This document shows positions 9,344 through 19,215 of a stretch of DNA of 64,000 nucleotides, in pieces. The translations under genes and the position numbers were made by a program. Position 1 is the stretch's first letter; each line of letters begins with the position of its first letter. The notes under the pieces were generated by a model. That model was not told the origin of the DNA, did no database searches, and worked only from the letters and a program-made list of their open reading frames with translations. The stretch comes from Spirochaetes bacterium GWE1_32_154 (GTDB lineage: Bacteria; Spirochaetota; GWE2-31-10), in assembly GCA_001829315.1 (NCBI GenBank), contig MIAY01000043.1:36841-100840 (forward strand). The letters are read 5' to 3'.

Positions 9344-10432
9344 TTATTCTTCTACTTTTACAATAGTTCCATCAATAGTGTTTATATGTATACAATTTCG
9401 ACCTGATTCTTTTGATTTATATAATGCATTATCGGCCTCATTGATTAATTCATCCATGCTCTTTCCTCTACTGTATCTTGAAACCCCGATACTTAAAGAA
9501 ATCTCATGTTCAGGAGGTATAACAACATTATCAATATCGAGAATCTCTTTAATGATAGTTTTAATTTTTAAATCATCTCTAATGGCATTTTTTATTCGCA
9601 AACCTGCGGTTACAGATTCTTCATACGTTATTCGAGGGAATAAAATAATAAATTCATCACCACCGTATCGTGCTACATAATCAATTCTTTTTACAGATCT
9701 GGCAAGTAAGCGACCGATACCTTTAATAACTTCATCACCAATTCTGTGACCGAATGTGTCATTATAATATTTAAAATGATCGGCATCTATCATCATCAAT
9801 GATAAATATCTGTCATTTTTTGCATCGGGTTTACTGAGAATTAAATCAATTTCCATTGTTAATATTTCTCTGAATTTCCTGATATTTAAAAGATTTGTTA
9901 ATGTATCTCTTGTTGCAAGTTTTTCAAGCATTTCATTTTTTTTCTGAAGCTCTATTGTTTTTTCCTGAACAAGCAGTTCAAGATTTTCTGTTATTTTAAA
10001 AAGTTCCTGTTCAAAAAACTTTCTGTCAGTAATATCTCGTAAAATTAATAATAAATACTCTACACCATTATACACAATTTTTCGAGCTTGAAAGTTCGCC
10101 ATCATTATTTTAAGATTTGTGTCTTTACTGATTAATATAAGATCCTGATATCCGATAGCCTCTTTTATTTTAGATAAATCAATATTTGAACTGCTGAATC
10201 TGTCTTTTGTTTTATCAGAATCACCAGCTGATGATATAATAGTATCAAGAATTTCAAGGAATTTATCAGATTCAAAGAGGATTTCATTTAAATTCATTTT
10301 ATTAAATTCATCTTTTGAATAAAATAAATTTTCTTCTGCAGAATTATTAGCGAATTTAATATAACCTTTTTTATCAATAATAAAAACCATATCGTAGGTA
10401 AGATTGATAAGATCTATCGATTCAAACTCCAA
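9344..10432 (-). CDS. PAS-PAS-GGDEF diguanylate cyclase
   Basis: 362 residues. N-terminal PAS domain (about 5-60) and a second PAS/PAC region (about 90-145) ending in LLILRDITDRK, then a coiled coil (about 145-180) and a C-terminal GGDEF domain (about 185-350) with an intact ARYGGDEF active site. The enzyme makes cyclic-di-GMP from two GTP. The product-inhibition I-site, normally RxxD just upstream of the active site, reads KRID, so feedback inhibition may be weak or absent. No membrane segments. Convergent with the response regulator gene. Confidence 0.88.
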   Translation of the reverse strand: MEFESIDLINLTYDMVFIIDKKGYIKFANNSAEENLFYSKDEFNKMNLNEILFESDKFLEILDTIISSAGDSDKTKDRFSSSNIDLSKIKEAIGYQDLILISKDTNLKIMMANFQARKIVYNGVEYLLLILRDITDRKFFEQELFKITENLELLVQEKTIELQKKNEMLEKLATRDTLTNLLNIRKFREILTMEIDLILSKPDAKNDRYLSLMMIDADHFKYYNDTFGHRIGDEVIKGIGRLLARSVKRIDYVARYGGDEFIILFPRITYEESVTAGLRIKNAIRDDLKIKTIIKEILDIDNVVIPPEHEISLSIGVSRYSRGKSMDELINEADNALYKSKESGRNCIHINTIDGTIVKVEE

Positions 10433-10572
10433 TAGTAAACTCCGTCTAATAATTGTAATTGCATTATTATATCAACTTTTGATTTTAATATTATTAAACT
10501 AAAAAATCAAATATTATTTGATATTTTTTTAAAACAATAATTACATAAATACGATAAATATGATAAAAAGAA

Positions 10573-10618
10573 GAGGCTCTTACAAAAGTCAAAATTACTT
10601 GATTTTTGCATGAAGCTC
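10573..10618 (+). mobile_element. MITE-like element, short derivative, copy F (46 bp)
   Basis: Only the two ends of the element are present (GAGGCTCTTACAAAAGT and TTTTTGCATGAAGCTC) with a short centre. The 4-bp duplication AGAA flanks it (10569-10572 and 10619-10622). It lies in the promoter region upstream of the outer-membrane protein operon. Confidence 0.75.
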
Positions 10619-10672
10619 AGAATAACTAAATCAGTAATGACAACAGATATTAAATAACTACCGGTGGTTTTT

Positions 10673-12166
10673 ATGCGATTAATTTATATGCTTGTATTTA
10701 CAATTTTTCAATACTCATTATTTTCAATAACAATTCAAGTAACAGAGATTAATGACTATCCATTAAAACTTCAGTTTAATCTTGAGGCTGGTGTAAGTGT
10801 TGAAGGAAAGGTAAATTCAAAAACAGGAAGAATGGATTATAATACAATTTTTTTAAAACCTTCATTTTATATCGATAAATTTGGTATAGGATTTGACTTA
10901 AAATTTCGATTTTCACGATTTCCCGAATTACTTACATTTAATGAACGGGATTGGATTATATACAAAGACACTAATAAACTAATGTTTTCTCTTATAGATA
11001 AACTTGATTTTGTTCGATTTGGTAGCAAAAAATATCCAATTTATTTTACAACGGGTACTATTCCAACAATACATGCAGGAAGTGGTTTACTTATTAATTC
11101 AATGAACAATGAAACATTCTCTCCCGGCTTTAAAGAACATGGTGTTTACTCTGTATTTAACGGAATGCTATTTAAATATCCAATTCCGTTTAAAGGTTAT
11201 TTTTTTATGCCGGACATTGCAGACCCTGATATAATTATAGCAGGTGGCACTCTGGATGCTTCGTATTTTATCAATAGTGATTTTTTTTCATTAAATACAG
11301 GTTTTTATACTGTTCTTGATTTTGATTCTACCGAGTCAAATTTTTTTAGTGCACAAACTCCTGATAAAATTGATTATTACCGGAATACTGATTTCAATAA
11401 CCATACAATAGGTTTTACATTTCCCGTAGAATCTAAATTCGATTTTAAAATTGCACAATTACAGGTTTTATCAGAAACTTCTTTTGTTCTAAAAAACAAA
11501 ATAAACCCAACGATTGACGGTGCTCAGTTTTTTGGAATCCGTGGAAATTTTGTTAATCTGGAGAGTTCCGGTTATCTGATTGGTATTCCATTTGGTATTA
11601 CAATAAAATCAAAAGGTTTTTATCCCGGCTATTTTTCCAGTAATTATCAGATTACACGAAAAGATCAATTTGAAAATGAAACTGATTATACTAATTTTTT
11701 ATTTAACTATGGTTTTTATTTAACAGCTTTTGACGATACTATAGTATTCTCGTTTTTATTATACTCTCCTTTTACAATGGAATGGTATAAAGCAGGTTAT
11801 GAGGGTACATTTCATTTTGATGGAGAAGCCAGCGGATTAATGAAAGGACTTGATATTGATATAAAATATCGCAGTAGTCTGGAACAACTTAACACACAGG
11901 GTGATGGCGGTTTTTTTCTATATACGATTACAAAAGATTTCCGATTTTCAATAGAAATCGCCTATAATATTTACAGTACACGAATAAGTTTGTTGGCCGG
12001 TGTTCAGAGAGCACACTGGGTTTCTTCATTATTCAATGATTTTAAATATGTATACACAGGTAATGATCCAAATGGTAATGAGCAAATAATAATTAATGTT
12101 GTTACTGACAATTTTGGAAAATTGCTTGATAAATTTATACGTCTGGAGGTTTCATTTGCGTTGTAA
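10673..12166 (+). CDS. Predicted outer-membrane beta-barrel protein, unknown function
   Basis: About 497 residues. The ATG at 10673 is preferred over the GTG at 10664 because GGTGG lies just 5-6 nt before it and the product then begins with a typical signal peptide (Met-Arg, hydrophobic stretch to about residue 18). The rest alternates aromatic and polar residues with many Phe/Tyr, and ends in an amphipathic strand with a terminal Leu, as in beta-barrel proteins. No named family recognised. It is the first gene of an operon through the cyclase at 18123; its last 11 bases overlap the start of the next barrel gene. Confidence 0.7.
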   Translation: MRLIYMLVFTIFQYSLFSITIQVTEINDYPLKLQFNLEAGVSVEGKVNSKTGRMDYNTIFLKPSFYIDKFGIGFDLKFRFSRFPELLTFNERDWIIYKDTNKLMFSLIDKLDFVRFGSKKYPIYFTTGTIPTIHAGSGLLINSMNNETFSPGFKEHGVYSVFNGMLFKYPIPFKGYFFMPDIADPDIIIAGGTLDASYFINSDFFSLNTGFYTVLDFDSTESNFFSAQTPDKIDYYRNTDFNNHTIGFTFPVESKFDFKIAQLQVLSETSFVLKNKINPTIDGAQFFGIRGNFVNLESSGYLIGIPFGITIKSKGFYPGYFSSNYQITRKDQFENETDYTNFLFNYGFYLTAFDDTIVFSFLLYSPFTMEWYKAGYEGTFHFDGEASGLMKGLDIDIKYRSSLEQLNTQGDGGFFLYTITKDFRFSIEIAYNIYSTRISLLAGVQRAHWVSSLFNDFKYVYTGNDPNGNEQIIINVVTDNFGKLLDKFIRLEVSFAL

Positions 12167-14432
12167 AAGAATTTTAAGTGTATTACTTTTTATACCTGTC
12201 ATTATCCTTCATGCCAATGAGTTATCATTTGACATACATAGAATAAACGGAAATTCTATGATTAAAATCAGAAAATCTGATAATTCAAGTATTGATATTT
12301 CAGAATTAACAATAAATGATACAAGGCTTTCAGTTTTTGCCGGCAAAGACTCTGACGCACAAATAATTATATATAAAGACAATATACCATTAAGTCTTGT
12401 ATTATTAAAAAATGGTACTGATGCCGATATATTTTTATCACCTGCTAATGTTTTAACAATCACCTCAAATTATGGACTTATGAGAGTTATAACAGCAGAT
12501 GAAACGTTAATTTTGAAGTCAAGCAAAGTATCAATGATCATTCAACCAGACTCTGATCTTTCATTTAATCAATTTATTAATAATACTTCACTGTTACAGA
12601 ATGAAATTGCTTTATTTAACGGTAGTGCATCCATAACTAATACAATAACCTACAGTAAAGAATCAATACTACCACTTGAAAAAAAGGTTTATTCCGGAAA
12701 AAATAGCAATACAGCAAAACTCAACGATGAATCAATCCTTTTGTACAAGAATACAATTTCTTTAAATACCACTGAATTATCAGTACCGATTATCACTTAT
12801 TTAGAAAGTCTTAGTATTAATACATTAACAGACACTATTCCCAATTCAAATACCGATTCAGCCCCCATGAATTCTTCACGAATTTATTATGAAATTAACG
12901 ACCCGAATATCGAAAGTGAAGCTGAAATAATAATTAAAAAGAAAAAAGAAAAAAAAAGAAAAAAAGAAAAAAAAGAAATTGATAAAAATTATATCAATCA
13001 GATGCTTCTCAACTTAATTTATTTTGAAGGTGCATTTTCTTATCACAATCCAAACTTAGGTGCTCGATTTGGCTGGTATCCTGAAATAGAAATGTTCGGA
13101 AATAAGTTTTTTATGTCATTTTTTTTCAATGTTCATATTGTACCTGAAGAAATAATCAATGGTAGAGATCCTTTTTATAAAGTCAACGGTACTAACAATG
13201 AATGGAGTTTTGGTTACGAATATACAGAAAATACTTCCCTTATGGTTTTTGACATTATTGAGGATCTTTTTCTTAAAACAGGTTATGTTTCTTTCGGGTA
13301 TAAAGAGTCTCCTTTCTATCTTCAAGCAGGTAATATAAAGGCAAAAAATGATTTTGCTTCATTACGATACTTCAACTACTCACCAAATATTCTATTTCCA
13401 TTTTATCGAACCACTTCATTTGATATACTATATCAATATTTGTTTTTTAAAGGCTCTTTGTATGTTGAAAATGTTGCGACCGGCGGACTTTTTGACATTA
13501 GTCTTGAATGTATGACACCATCAGAGAATTTTCGTCTATCTATCGAAACTTCTTTTTCATTGGAAACATCCGATATGCGAAAAAGTGTCGGTTTAACAAA
13601 TTATGAAATGATTGCCCCGCTCAATTTTAATAACATTTTTAAATTTACAATATTTAATTTACCATCATTTGGATACCAAATATACGCATCTGCCGGAATT
13701 CTTTTTCCATTTACTCTAAACAATAATGACTTCACATCACAGTTTTCCAATCTTTTTAATGTCAAAGCTGATAATCTTCTCCGATTTATAAACATTACAA
13801 TTGGTCAAATCTGGAGATTTCAAAATTTCAATATTAGCGCAGATACTAATATAAATTCACGATATTCAAAAACCTCACTCTACTCACCAACATACTTTTT
13901 ATCTCGTGAAGATACAATTTCCAGTATAAAATCATGGTATAATAGTAATACACTTGAAAGTTCTACATCGTTATTAACGGACCTGCTTTTTAGTTTGCGA
14001 CTTGGAATGCAATATAAAATGCTCGAAAACATTCAATTTCAATTGTACTATTCTCCGGGTTTTAATTATGATGCAAAATCTGCATTCACTTTTATTGATA
14101 CGTTACTAATGAATTTAAAAATAAACTACAAAATAAATAAAAACTTTCAGATTCTATATCAACTAACTATCGACTGGCCGGAAGTTGCCTTAAGTATACT
14201 AAACGGAGTAACTAATTCAGATTATATTGCAATACTTAATAATGTTTTTGTAACAACAAATTTAGAATTTAAATTGCAGGAACAAGTTTATTGTGGCGGT
14301 TCATTTTCTTTATTACCTGCTCATATAAAAAATTCAGGTACTATTGACTTCAACGCTCAAGCATATATCGGGTTTAATTTTCAAACCAAGAAAATAGTTA
14401 ATGATATTGAATCTGAGAAAAGTAAATTATAA
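12156..14432 (+). CDS. Predicted outer-membrane protein with lysine-rich linker and barrel domain
   Basis: About 758 residues. The start is TTG 12156, 6 nt after GGAGG and just before a signal peptide (LRCKRILSVLLFIPVIILHA); the frame is open further upstream, but that part lacks a ribosome site and overlaps the previous gene in another frame. The N-terminal half (about 20-270) is beta-rich and resembles a periplasmic FecR-like domain only loosely. A run of Lys/Glu (about 265-285) links it to a C-terminal barrel-like part rich in Phe, Tyr and Asn. Function unknown. Overlap with the upstream barrel gene suggests that the two proteins act together at the outer membrane. Confidence 0.65.
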   Translation: MRCKRILSVLLFIPVIILHANELSFDIHRINGNSMIKIRKSDNSSIDISELTINDTRLSVFAGKDSDAQIIIYKDNIPLSLVLLKNGTDADIFLSPANVLTITSNYGLMRVITADETLILKSSKVSMIIQPDSDLSFNQFINNTSLLQNEIALFNGSASITNTITYSKESILPLEKKVYSGKNSNTAKLNDESILLYKNTISLNTTELSVPIITYLESLSINTLTDTIPNSNTDSAPMNSSRIYYEINDPNIESEAEIIIKKKKEKKRKKEKKEIDKNYINQMLLNLIYFEGAFSYHNPNLGARFGWYPEIEMFGNKFFMSFFFNVHIVPEEIINGRDPFYKVNGTNNEWSFGYEYTENTSLMVFDIIEDLFLKTGYVSFGYKESPFYLQAGNIKAKNDFASLRYFNYSPNILFPFYRTTSFDILYQYLFFKGSLYVENVATGGLFDISLECMTPSENFRLSIETSFSLETSDMRKSVGLTNYEMIAPLNFNNIFKFTIFNLPSFGYQIYASAGILFPFTLNNNDFTSQFSNLFNVKADNLLRFINITIGQIWRFQNFNISADTNINSRYSKTSLYSPTYFLSREDTISSIKSWYNSNTLESSTSLLTDLLFSLRLGMQYKMLENIQFQLYYSPGFNYDAKSAFTFIDTLLMNLKINYKINKNFQILYQLTIDWPEVALSILNGVTNSDYIAILNNVFVTTNLEFKLQEQVYCGGSFSLLPAHIKNSGTIDFNAQAYIGFNFQTKKIVNDIESEKSKL

Positions 14433-14443
14433 TAGAGGATTAC

Positions 14444-16207
14444 GTGAAAATAAACATTCTTGATGAAGCAGTCTATTCAAAAATTGCTGCAGGTGAAATA
14501 ATTGACAAACCGGCATCAATTGTAAGAGAACTCGTTGATAATTCAATCGATGCCCATGCAACAAAAATAGATATTCGATTAAAAAATGGCGGGATTAATC
14601 AAATCACGATTACCGATGATGGTGACGGGATGAGTAAGGATGACCTTGAGTTATCCACTTTAAAACATACAACAAGTAAAATAAAAACAATTGATGATAT
14701 TTATACCATAAAAAGCATGGGTTTTCGTGGCGAAGCATTATATTCAATAAAGACTGTATCAATCGTTACTATTACAACAAGTAATTCATCAAGCGGGACA
14801 ACACCAGGGTACACATTGTCATTTGTAGATACGATTCAAAAAACTGAAGAAACAGCTTGCAATAAAGGAACAAAAATAGACATTAAAGATTTATTCTATA
14901 ATCTTCCGGCTCGTAAAAAATTTCTTAAATCGTCAACAACCGAATTAAATAGCATAAAATCTACACTCATTGAAAAAATATTTTCAAATCTTCATATCGC
15001 ATTTACCGTCTACAATGATGATAAATTAGTATTTCGAACAAATGGAAACGGTAATTTTCATGAAGCATTTTTTTCAGTATATAAAAATGAAAATCCATTT
15101 GAAATTTCACCGTTTACCTATCAGTACAATGATTCGCTTTCAATTACGTTATATCACTCAGAAAAAGAAATCTTTTTTAACACAAAAAAATATCAGGTAG
15201 TATTTGTCAATAAACGCCCAATAAACTGCCCTTTTTTTTACTCAGCAGCATCTAATGGATATTCTGATTATATTTCACCGGGAAGAAACCCGCTTATTTA
15301 CCTATTTATCGATATTGATCCGCAATTACTTGATGTTAATATTCACCCGGCAAAAAGAGAAGTGAAATTTTACGACCAGCAGATTATATACAACGCGATA
15401 ATGAATGCTGTTAAAACTGCATTTAGTAATTCTGTTAAATCAGGAATAACCGGCACCACTTCAAATGATTATAGTTCTTTCTTTATTAAAGAAAATCACA
15501 CTGTTGATTACGGTTCAAAAAATAGCTTTATTCCCAAGCAACATAATTCAATTGAAGGGGATTTATTAGATTTATACCATTCTCACAAATCGTCTATTAT
15601 TTCAGAACGAAGTAACATACCATTTGCTCATGAAATGAGTGTAAGTGATTTTAAAATTATTGGAACATTATTCAGCACCTATATAACTGTTGAAAAAGAC
15701 AATAAAGTTTACTTCATAGATCAGCATGCAGTAGAAGAAAGTCATATATTCAAAAAGAAAAAAGAATTGTTTGAAAAAAACCCGGGGATTGATAATTTAC
15801 TGATTCCATTTATACTTGAATTAGATACCACCAATGACTTTATTAACAAAAAAATAGTTCTACTCAATGAAGTCGGTTTTAGTATCGAAGAAAATGAAGG
15901 TAATACCTATACTATTAGAAGTCTTCCTTCTATTTTGAATGCTATGAATATTTCTATTGTAAAACAAATACTAAAAGAATGGCTTGAAGAGTCAGAAATA
16001 TCAGATAGAACTATCATTGATGGTATTTTAATTAAAGCATCCTGTAGAGAAGCTGTAAAAAAAGGCGATTCATTGTCTCCATTAGAAATAAGAAACCTTG
16101 TAGAAATATTTTTTAATGAAGAAATTACAAATTGTCCTCACGGACGACCGGTTTTTTTTGAAATATCCAAAGATAATTTTGAAAAAAACTTTCAAAGAAA
16201 AAAATAA
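14444..16207 (+). CDS. mutL: DNA mismatch repair protein MutL
   Basis: 587 residues from GTG 14444 behind AGAGGA. The N-terminal GHKL ATPase (about 1-330) shows all motifs: ELVDNSIDA, DDGDGM, the GFRGEAL lid, and the NIHPAKREV segment. The C-terminal dimerisation domain (about 395-587) has endonuclease-type motifs DQHAVEES, the ASCREAVKKGD region and CPHGRP. In the metal-binding motif DQHA(X)2E(X)4E, the last Glu is a Lys here, so nicking activity may be altered. MutL couples mismatch recognition by MutS to strand removal. mutS is not in the window. It sits in an operon with outer-membrane and cyclase genes, which tells little about function. Confidence 0.95.
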   Translation: MKINILDEAVYSKIAAGEIIDKPASIVRELVDNSIDAHATKIDIRLKNGGINQITITDDGDGMSKDDLELSTLKHTTSKIKTIDDIYTIKSMGFRGEALYSIKTVSIVTITTSNSSSGTTPGYTLSFVDTIQKTEETACNKGTKIDIKDLFYNLPARKKFLKSSTTELNSIKSTLIEKIFSNLHIAFTVYNDDKLVFRTNGNGNFHEAFFSVYKNENPFEISPFTYQYNDSLSITLYHSEKEIFFNTKKYQVVFVNKRPINCPFFYSAASNGYSDYISPGRNPLIYLFIDIDPQLLDVNIHPAKREVKFYDQQIIYNAIMNAVKTAFSNSVKSGITGTTSNDYSSFFIKENHTVDYGSKNSFIPKQHNSIEGDLLDLYHSHKSSIISERSNIPFAHEMSVSDFKIIGTLFSTYITVEKDNKVYFIDQHAVEESHIFKKKKELFEKNPGIDNLLIPFILELDTTNDFINKKIVLLNEVGFSIEENEGNTYTIRSLPSILNAMNISIVKQILKEWLEESEISDRTIIDGILIKASCREAVKKGDSLSPLEIRNLVEIFFNEEITNCPHGRPVFFEISKDNFEKNFQRKK

Positions 16208-16218
16208 CTGGAGAAAAA

Positions 16219-18123
16219 ATGGAATTCAAAAAATTAATACCCGCTAGGACGAAACAAAATAATCAAAAGAAAAAAACCGTATTAAAAATCCTTGATTTTT
16301 TTTATTCTATTTTCGTTGGTAAAAAATATGACATCAAGAATGTAAGAAGAGTATATTTCGGACTATCTATCAGAATGACATTTTTGATAAGCATCATATT
16401 GATAATAATTCTTTTTATAACAGGAACTACATTTTTCCTTTTTCAAAGACAGGCATTATTCAATGAAAAAAACAACAAAGCTGCCTCTTTAACACGAATT
16501 TTAAGTGATCAGGCTGAGTATTATCTGGATAAAGATATTAATACATCAAGTCTTGATAGAAAAAACAAGTTAATCTACATCAAAGAAAATAGTGAAACAT
16601 TCAAAAAATTCAATGAAGATATAATCAAAATTGTTCTTGTTAATGAAAAAGGAACTATTGAATACTCCACATACGCACCTGATATTGGTAGAATTACAAA
16701 CGGTTCTTATCTTTTTAAATGTTTAAAAGAGCGGGAACTTCAACGGTATGATTTTAAAGAGAATAAAAAAAAATATCGAGCTGTTGCCTATCCGGTTTTT
16801 TTATCAAAAGGGATCATTCTTGAAGTTACAACTGATTTTAAAAAATATTATACAAAATACCATGCATCAAAATTAAATGAAAAGAAAAAAATTTATAATG
16901 CACTCTGGAAAAAATATAATACATATTTAGATAATTCACTCGCTCCAAATGCAACACCAATATATGCTATACAAAAAAATGATATTGATTTTCTCTTTCA
17001 CTCACTCTTTACACACTTATTAAAAGAAAGAATGAAATCAGCAAAACCAAAAGAAAGTTATTTATGGAATGAAAAATGGATTGTAACCGAAAAAAATAAA
17101 ATCATTTCAGCATATCAAAACAATCTCCCTAAAAGCGCTGTTGAGTCTCTTGAATTAATTCAATCAAGAATAATCTATATGTCAGAACAAATTAATGATA
17201 TAAAATTGCTCGGTGGTATTGCAATCCTTTTTGATCTCACTATGATTGCACAGGAAATTAATAAAAATATTAAAGTGTTTACTATCATCTCATTAATTAT
17301 TGCTCTTCTTTCATTGATAATTTTCTATATTATTATAAGGCATCTTGTAAAAAATATAAAAACTCTTGAGGAAGGTGCACTACAATTCGGATTGGGAAAT
17401 CTTGAAAACCGCATTTTTATCACTACAAATGATGAAACCGGTCGACTCTCTGATATTCTTAACAATATGGCTAAAGACATCAAAGAGAAAATTCACATGG
17501 AAAAATTCATTTCAAAAAGCACCCAGTCTATGATTAAACAATCAAATTCTAAAGGTTTAGATGTCACTCCCGGTGCCATCAGCCGGGTTGAACTTAGTTT
17601 TATCTTTGCTGATGTTCGTGGTTTTACAGCTTTTTCAGAAAGTCATACACCGGAAGAAGTTATTAAAACATTGAATGTTTATTTTGAGATTCAACATAAA
17701 ATTGTTCAGAAAAATAAAGGAGATATTGATGATTATGTAGGTGATCAAATTATGGCTCACTTTGGCGGTTTAAATCATAAATCCCGTGCCTGCAAGGCGT
17801 CACTGGAAATAAAAAAATCAATCGATTTGTATAATGAAAAAAGAAAAAAGCAAAATCTCGATGTGTTTGATGTCGGTATTGGCGTCCATTCAGGAGTTGT
17901 TGTCGTAGGAAATATTGGTGCTGACGTTCGAATGGACTTTGCTTGTGTCGGTGACGCCGTTAACACAACATCAAGACTTTGCAGTAATGCAAAGGCCGGT
18001 GAAATACTGGTAAGTGAATCACATATTGCAGATTTTACTACTCAATACAAACTTTCACAACCGGTAATGATAGAAGCAAAAGGAAAAAAGAATAAAATAA
18101 AAGCATTTATATTAATGGGGTAA
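16219..18123 (+). CDS. Membrane class III nucleotide cyclase with HAMP domain
   Basis: 634 residues. Two membrane helices (about 50-75 and 352-377) frame a periplasmic sensor region of about 275 residues. A HAMP segment (about 378-430) leads to a class III cyclase domain (about 455-634) with FADVRGF (first metal Asp), GDQIMAHFGG (second metal Asp), GIGVHSG and NTTSRL (transition-state Asn and Arg). The residues that normally read the base are unusual: the Lys before the second metal Asp is Asp (IDDYVGD), and the Asp/Thr/Cys position is Ala (FACVGD). Likely makes cAMP or another cyclic nucleotide in response to a periplasmic signal. Starts 11 bp after mutL behind TGGAGAAA. Confidence 0.85.
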   Translation: MEFKKLIPARTKQNNQKKKTVLKILDFFYSIFVGKKYDIKNVRRVYFGLSIRMTFLISIILIIILFITGTTFFLFQRQALFNEKNNKAASLTRILSDQAEYYLDKDINTSSLDRKNKLIYIKENSETFKKFNEDIIKIVLVNEKGTIEYSTYAPDIGRITNGSYLFKCLKERELQRYDFKENKKKYRAVAYPVFLSKGIILEVTTDFKKYYTKYHASKLNEKKKIYNALWKKYNTYLDNSLAPNATPIYAIQKNDIDFLFHSLFTHLLKERMKSAKPKESYLWNEKWIVTEKNKIISAYQNNLPKSAVESLELIQSRIIYMSEQINDIKLLGGIAILFDLTMIAQEINKNIKVFTIISLIIALLSLIIFYIIIRHLVKNIKTLEEGALQFGLGNLENRIFITTNDETGRLSDILNNMAKDIKEKIHMEKFISKSTQSMIKQSNSKGLDVTPGAISRVELSFIFADVRGFTAFSESHTPEEVIKTLNVYFEIQHKIVQKNKGDIDDYVGDQIMAHFGGLNHKSRACKASLEIKKSIDLYNEKRKKQNLDVFDVGIGVHSGVVVVGNIGADVRMDFACVGDAVNTTSRLCSNAKAGEILVSESHIADFTTQYKLSQPVMIEAKGKKNKIKAFILMG

Positions 18124-18136
18124 TTTCACAAAAAAC

Positions 18137-19204
18137 TCATAACTTGATTTTATATAACTCAACTTCATTTTCAATGCCTTTTAAAGTAGCGAGTGAACGA
18201 TGAAGAGTATCTGTATATCCTTTTAACAGTTTTTGATTTTGTACATTATTAAATATTTTTTCTGTAAAAACAACCTCATTGGGCAATGCCTTCCCCTGCA
18301 CCCTTGCTGCAAGATTTACTGTAGAACCAAAATAATCAATTTTCCCGTTAAGAGTTACAACAATTACCGGACCTGAATGTAAACCAATTTTAACTTCTAT
18401 TATTTCACCATCATCTTTTTCATTATAAAACTCTTTTAGACGCAATTGAGTTTCAATTGCAGCTTTTAAACATTCTAATTCATTAGAGAAAACCCCCATA
18501 ACAGCATCACCGATAGTCTTAACAGGAACTCCATTATTTTTTAAAATCTCTTTGAATATAATATCAAAATGTTCCTTCACTAATTTAAATGCAGCAACAT
18601 CACCTAATCTCTCATACAACGCTGTTGATTCACGAATATCGGTAAACAAAAGGGTCACAAATGACATTTCAAGACTCTGATCAAGCGGAAGTGTATCATC
18701 ACCAAAAAGAGATCTGAAAATAGCATTATTTAAACAATCTGCACCATAAATTGTGGTCGATTTTCTCCATTCATATCGTTTATTATGCGTTATATCATGA
18801 ATTATTTCATTATTATATTCTTTCTTAAAATGAATTGGTATAACGCGGATATCAGGACTTACCGAAAAAAAGACTTCTATGTTCTGATCCAGCTGGTTGT
18901 TAAAATCTATAACACATATTGGACAGTGATCCTCTCTTGATGATTCATCTAATTTAAGAATCTCACGTGCAACCCCACCACAAGAAGGACAATGAAACTC
19001 CCATTGCATTGTAAAAATACCATGTTTAACACCTTTTATAAAAATATCAAGCATCACTTTTCTTTCTATGCTCCATTTATCAGCTATCCCATAAACATCT
19101 ATATGAAAAAGATCCTCATCTCTTCCGGTATTAACTAACTCAATTACAATTTCAGCGGTTTCCTGTTCCCCAAAATGAGCTGCTCTTTCTTCTAATAACC
19201 CCAT
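18137..19204 (-). CDS. Soluble adenylate cyclase with zinc-ribbon/DUF5939-like N-terminus
   Basis: 355 residues, no membrane helix. The N-terminal part (about 1-130) contains two CxxC pairs (CPSCGG and CPIC) that form a probable zinc ribbon, as in DUF5939-cyclase proteins. The C-terminal class III domain (about 165-345) has TDIRESTAL (metal Asp), VKTIGDAVMG (base-reading Lys and metal Asp), IDYFGSTVN (base-reading Asp) and NLAARV. These are the canonical ATP-specific residues, so cAMP is the expected product. It lies 11 bp downstream of the radical SAM gene on the same strand and converges with the membrane cyclase gene. Confidence 0.88.
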   Translation of the reverse strand: MGLLEERAAHFGEQETAEIVIELVNTGRDEDLFHIDVYGIADKWSIERKVMLDIFIKGVKHGIFTMQWEFHCPSCGGVAREILKLDESSREDHCPICVIDFNNQLDQNIEVFFSVSPDIRVIPIHFKKEYNNEIIHDITHNKRYEWRKSTTIYGADCLNNAIFRSLFGDDTLPLDQSLEMSFVTLLFTDIRESTALYERLGDVAAFKLVKEHFDIIFKEILKNNGVPVKTIGDAVMGVFSNELECLKAAIETQLRLKEFYNEKDDGEIIEVKIGLHSGPVIVVTLNGKIDYFGSTVNLAARVQGKALPNEVVFTEKIFNNVQNQKLLKGYTDTLHRSLATLKGIENEVELYKIKL

Positions 19205-19215
19205 ATTAAGACCCC

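Noticed and set aside
12096..12155. Longer N-terminus of the second barrel protein
   Set aside because: It overlaps the upstream gene by 71 bases and precedes a good GGAGG-TTG start followed by a signal peptide; the extension would bury the signal peptide.
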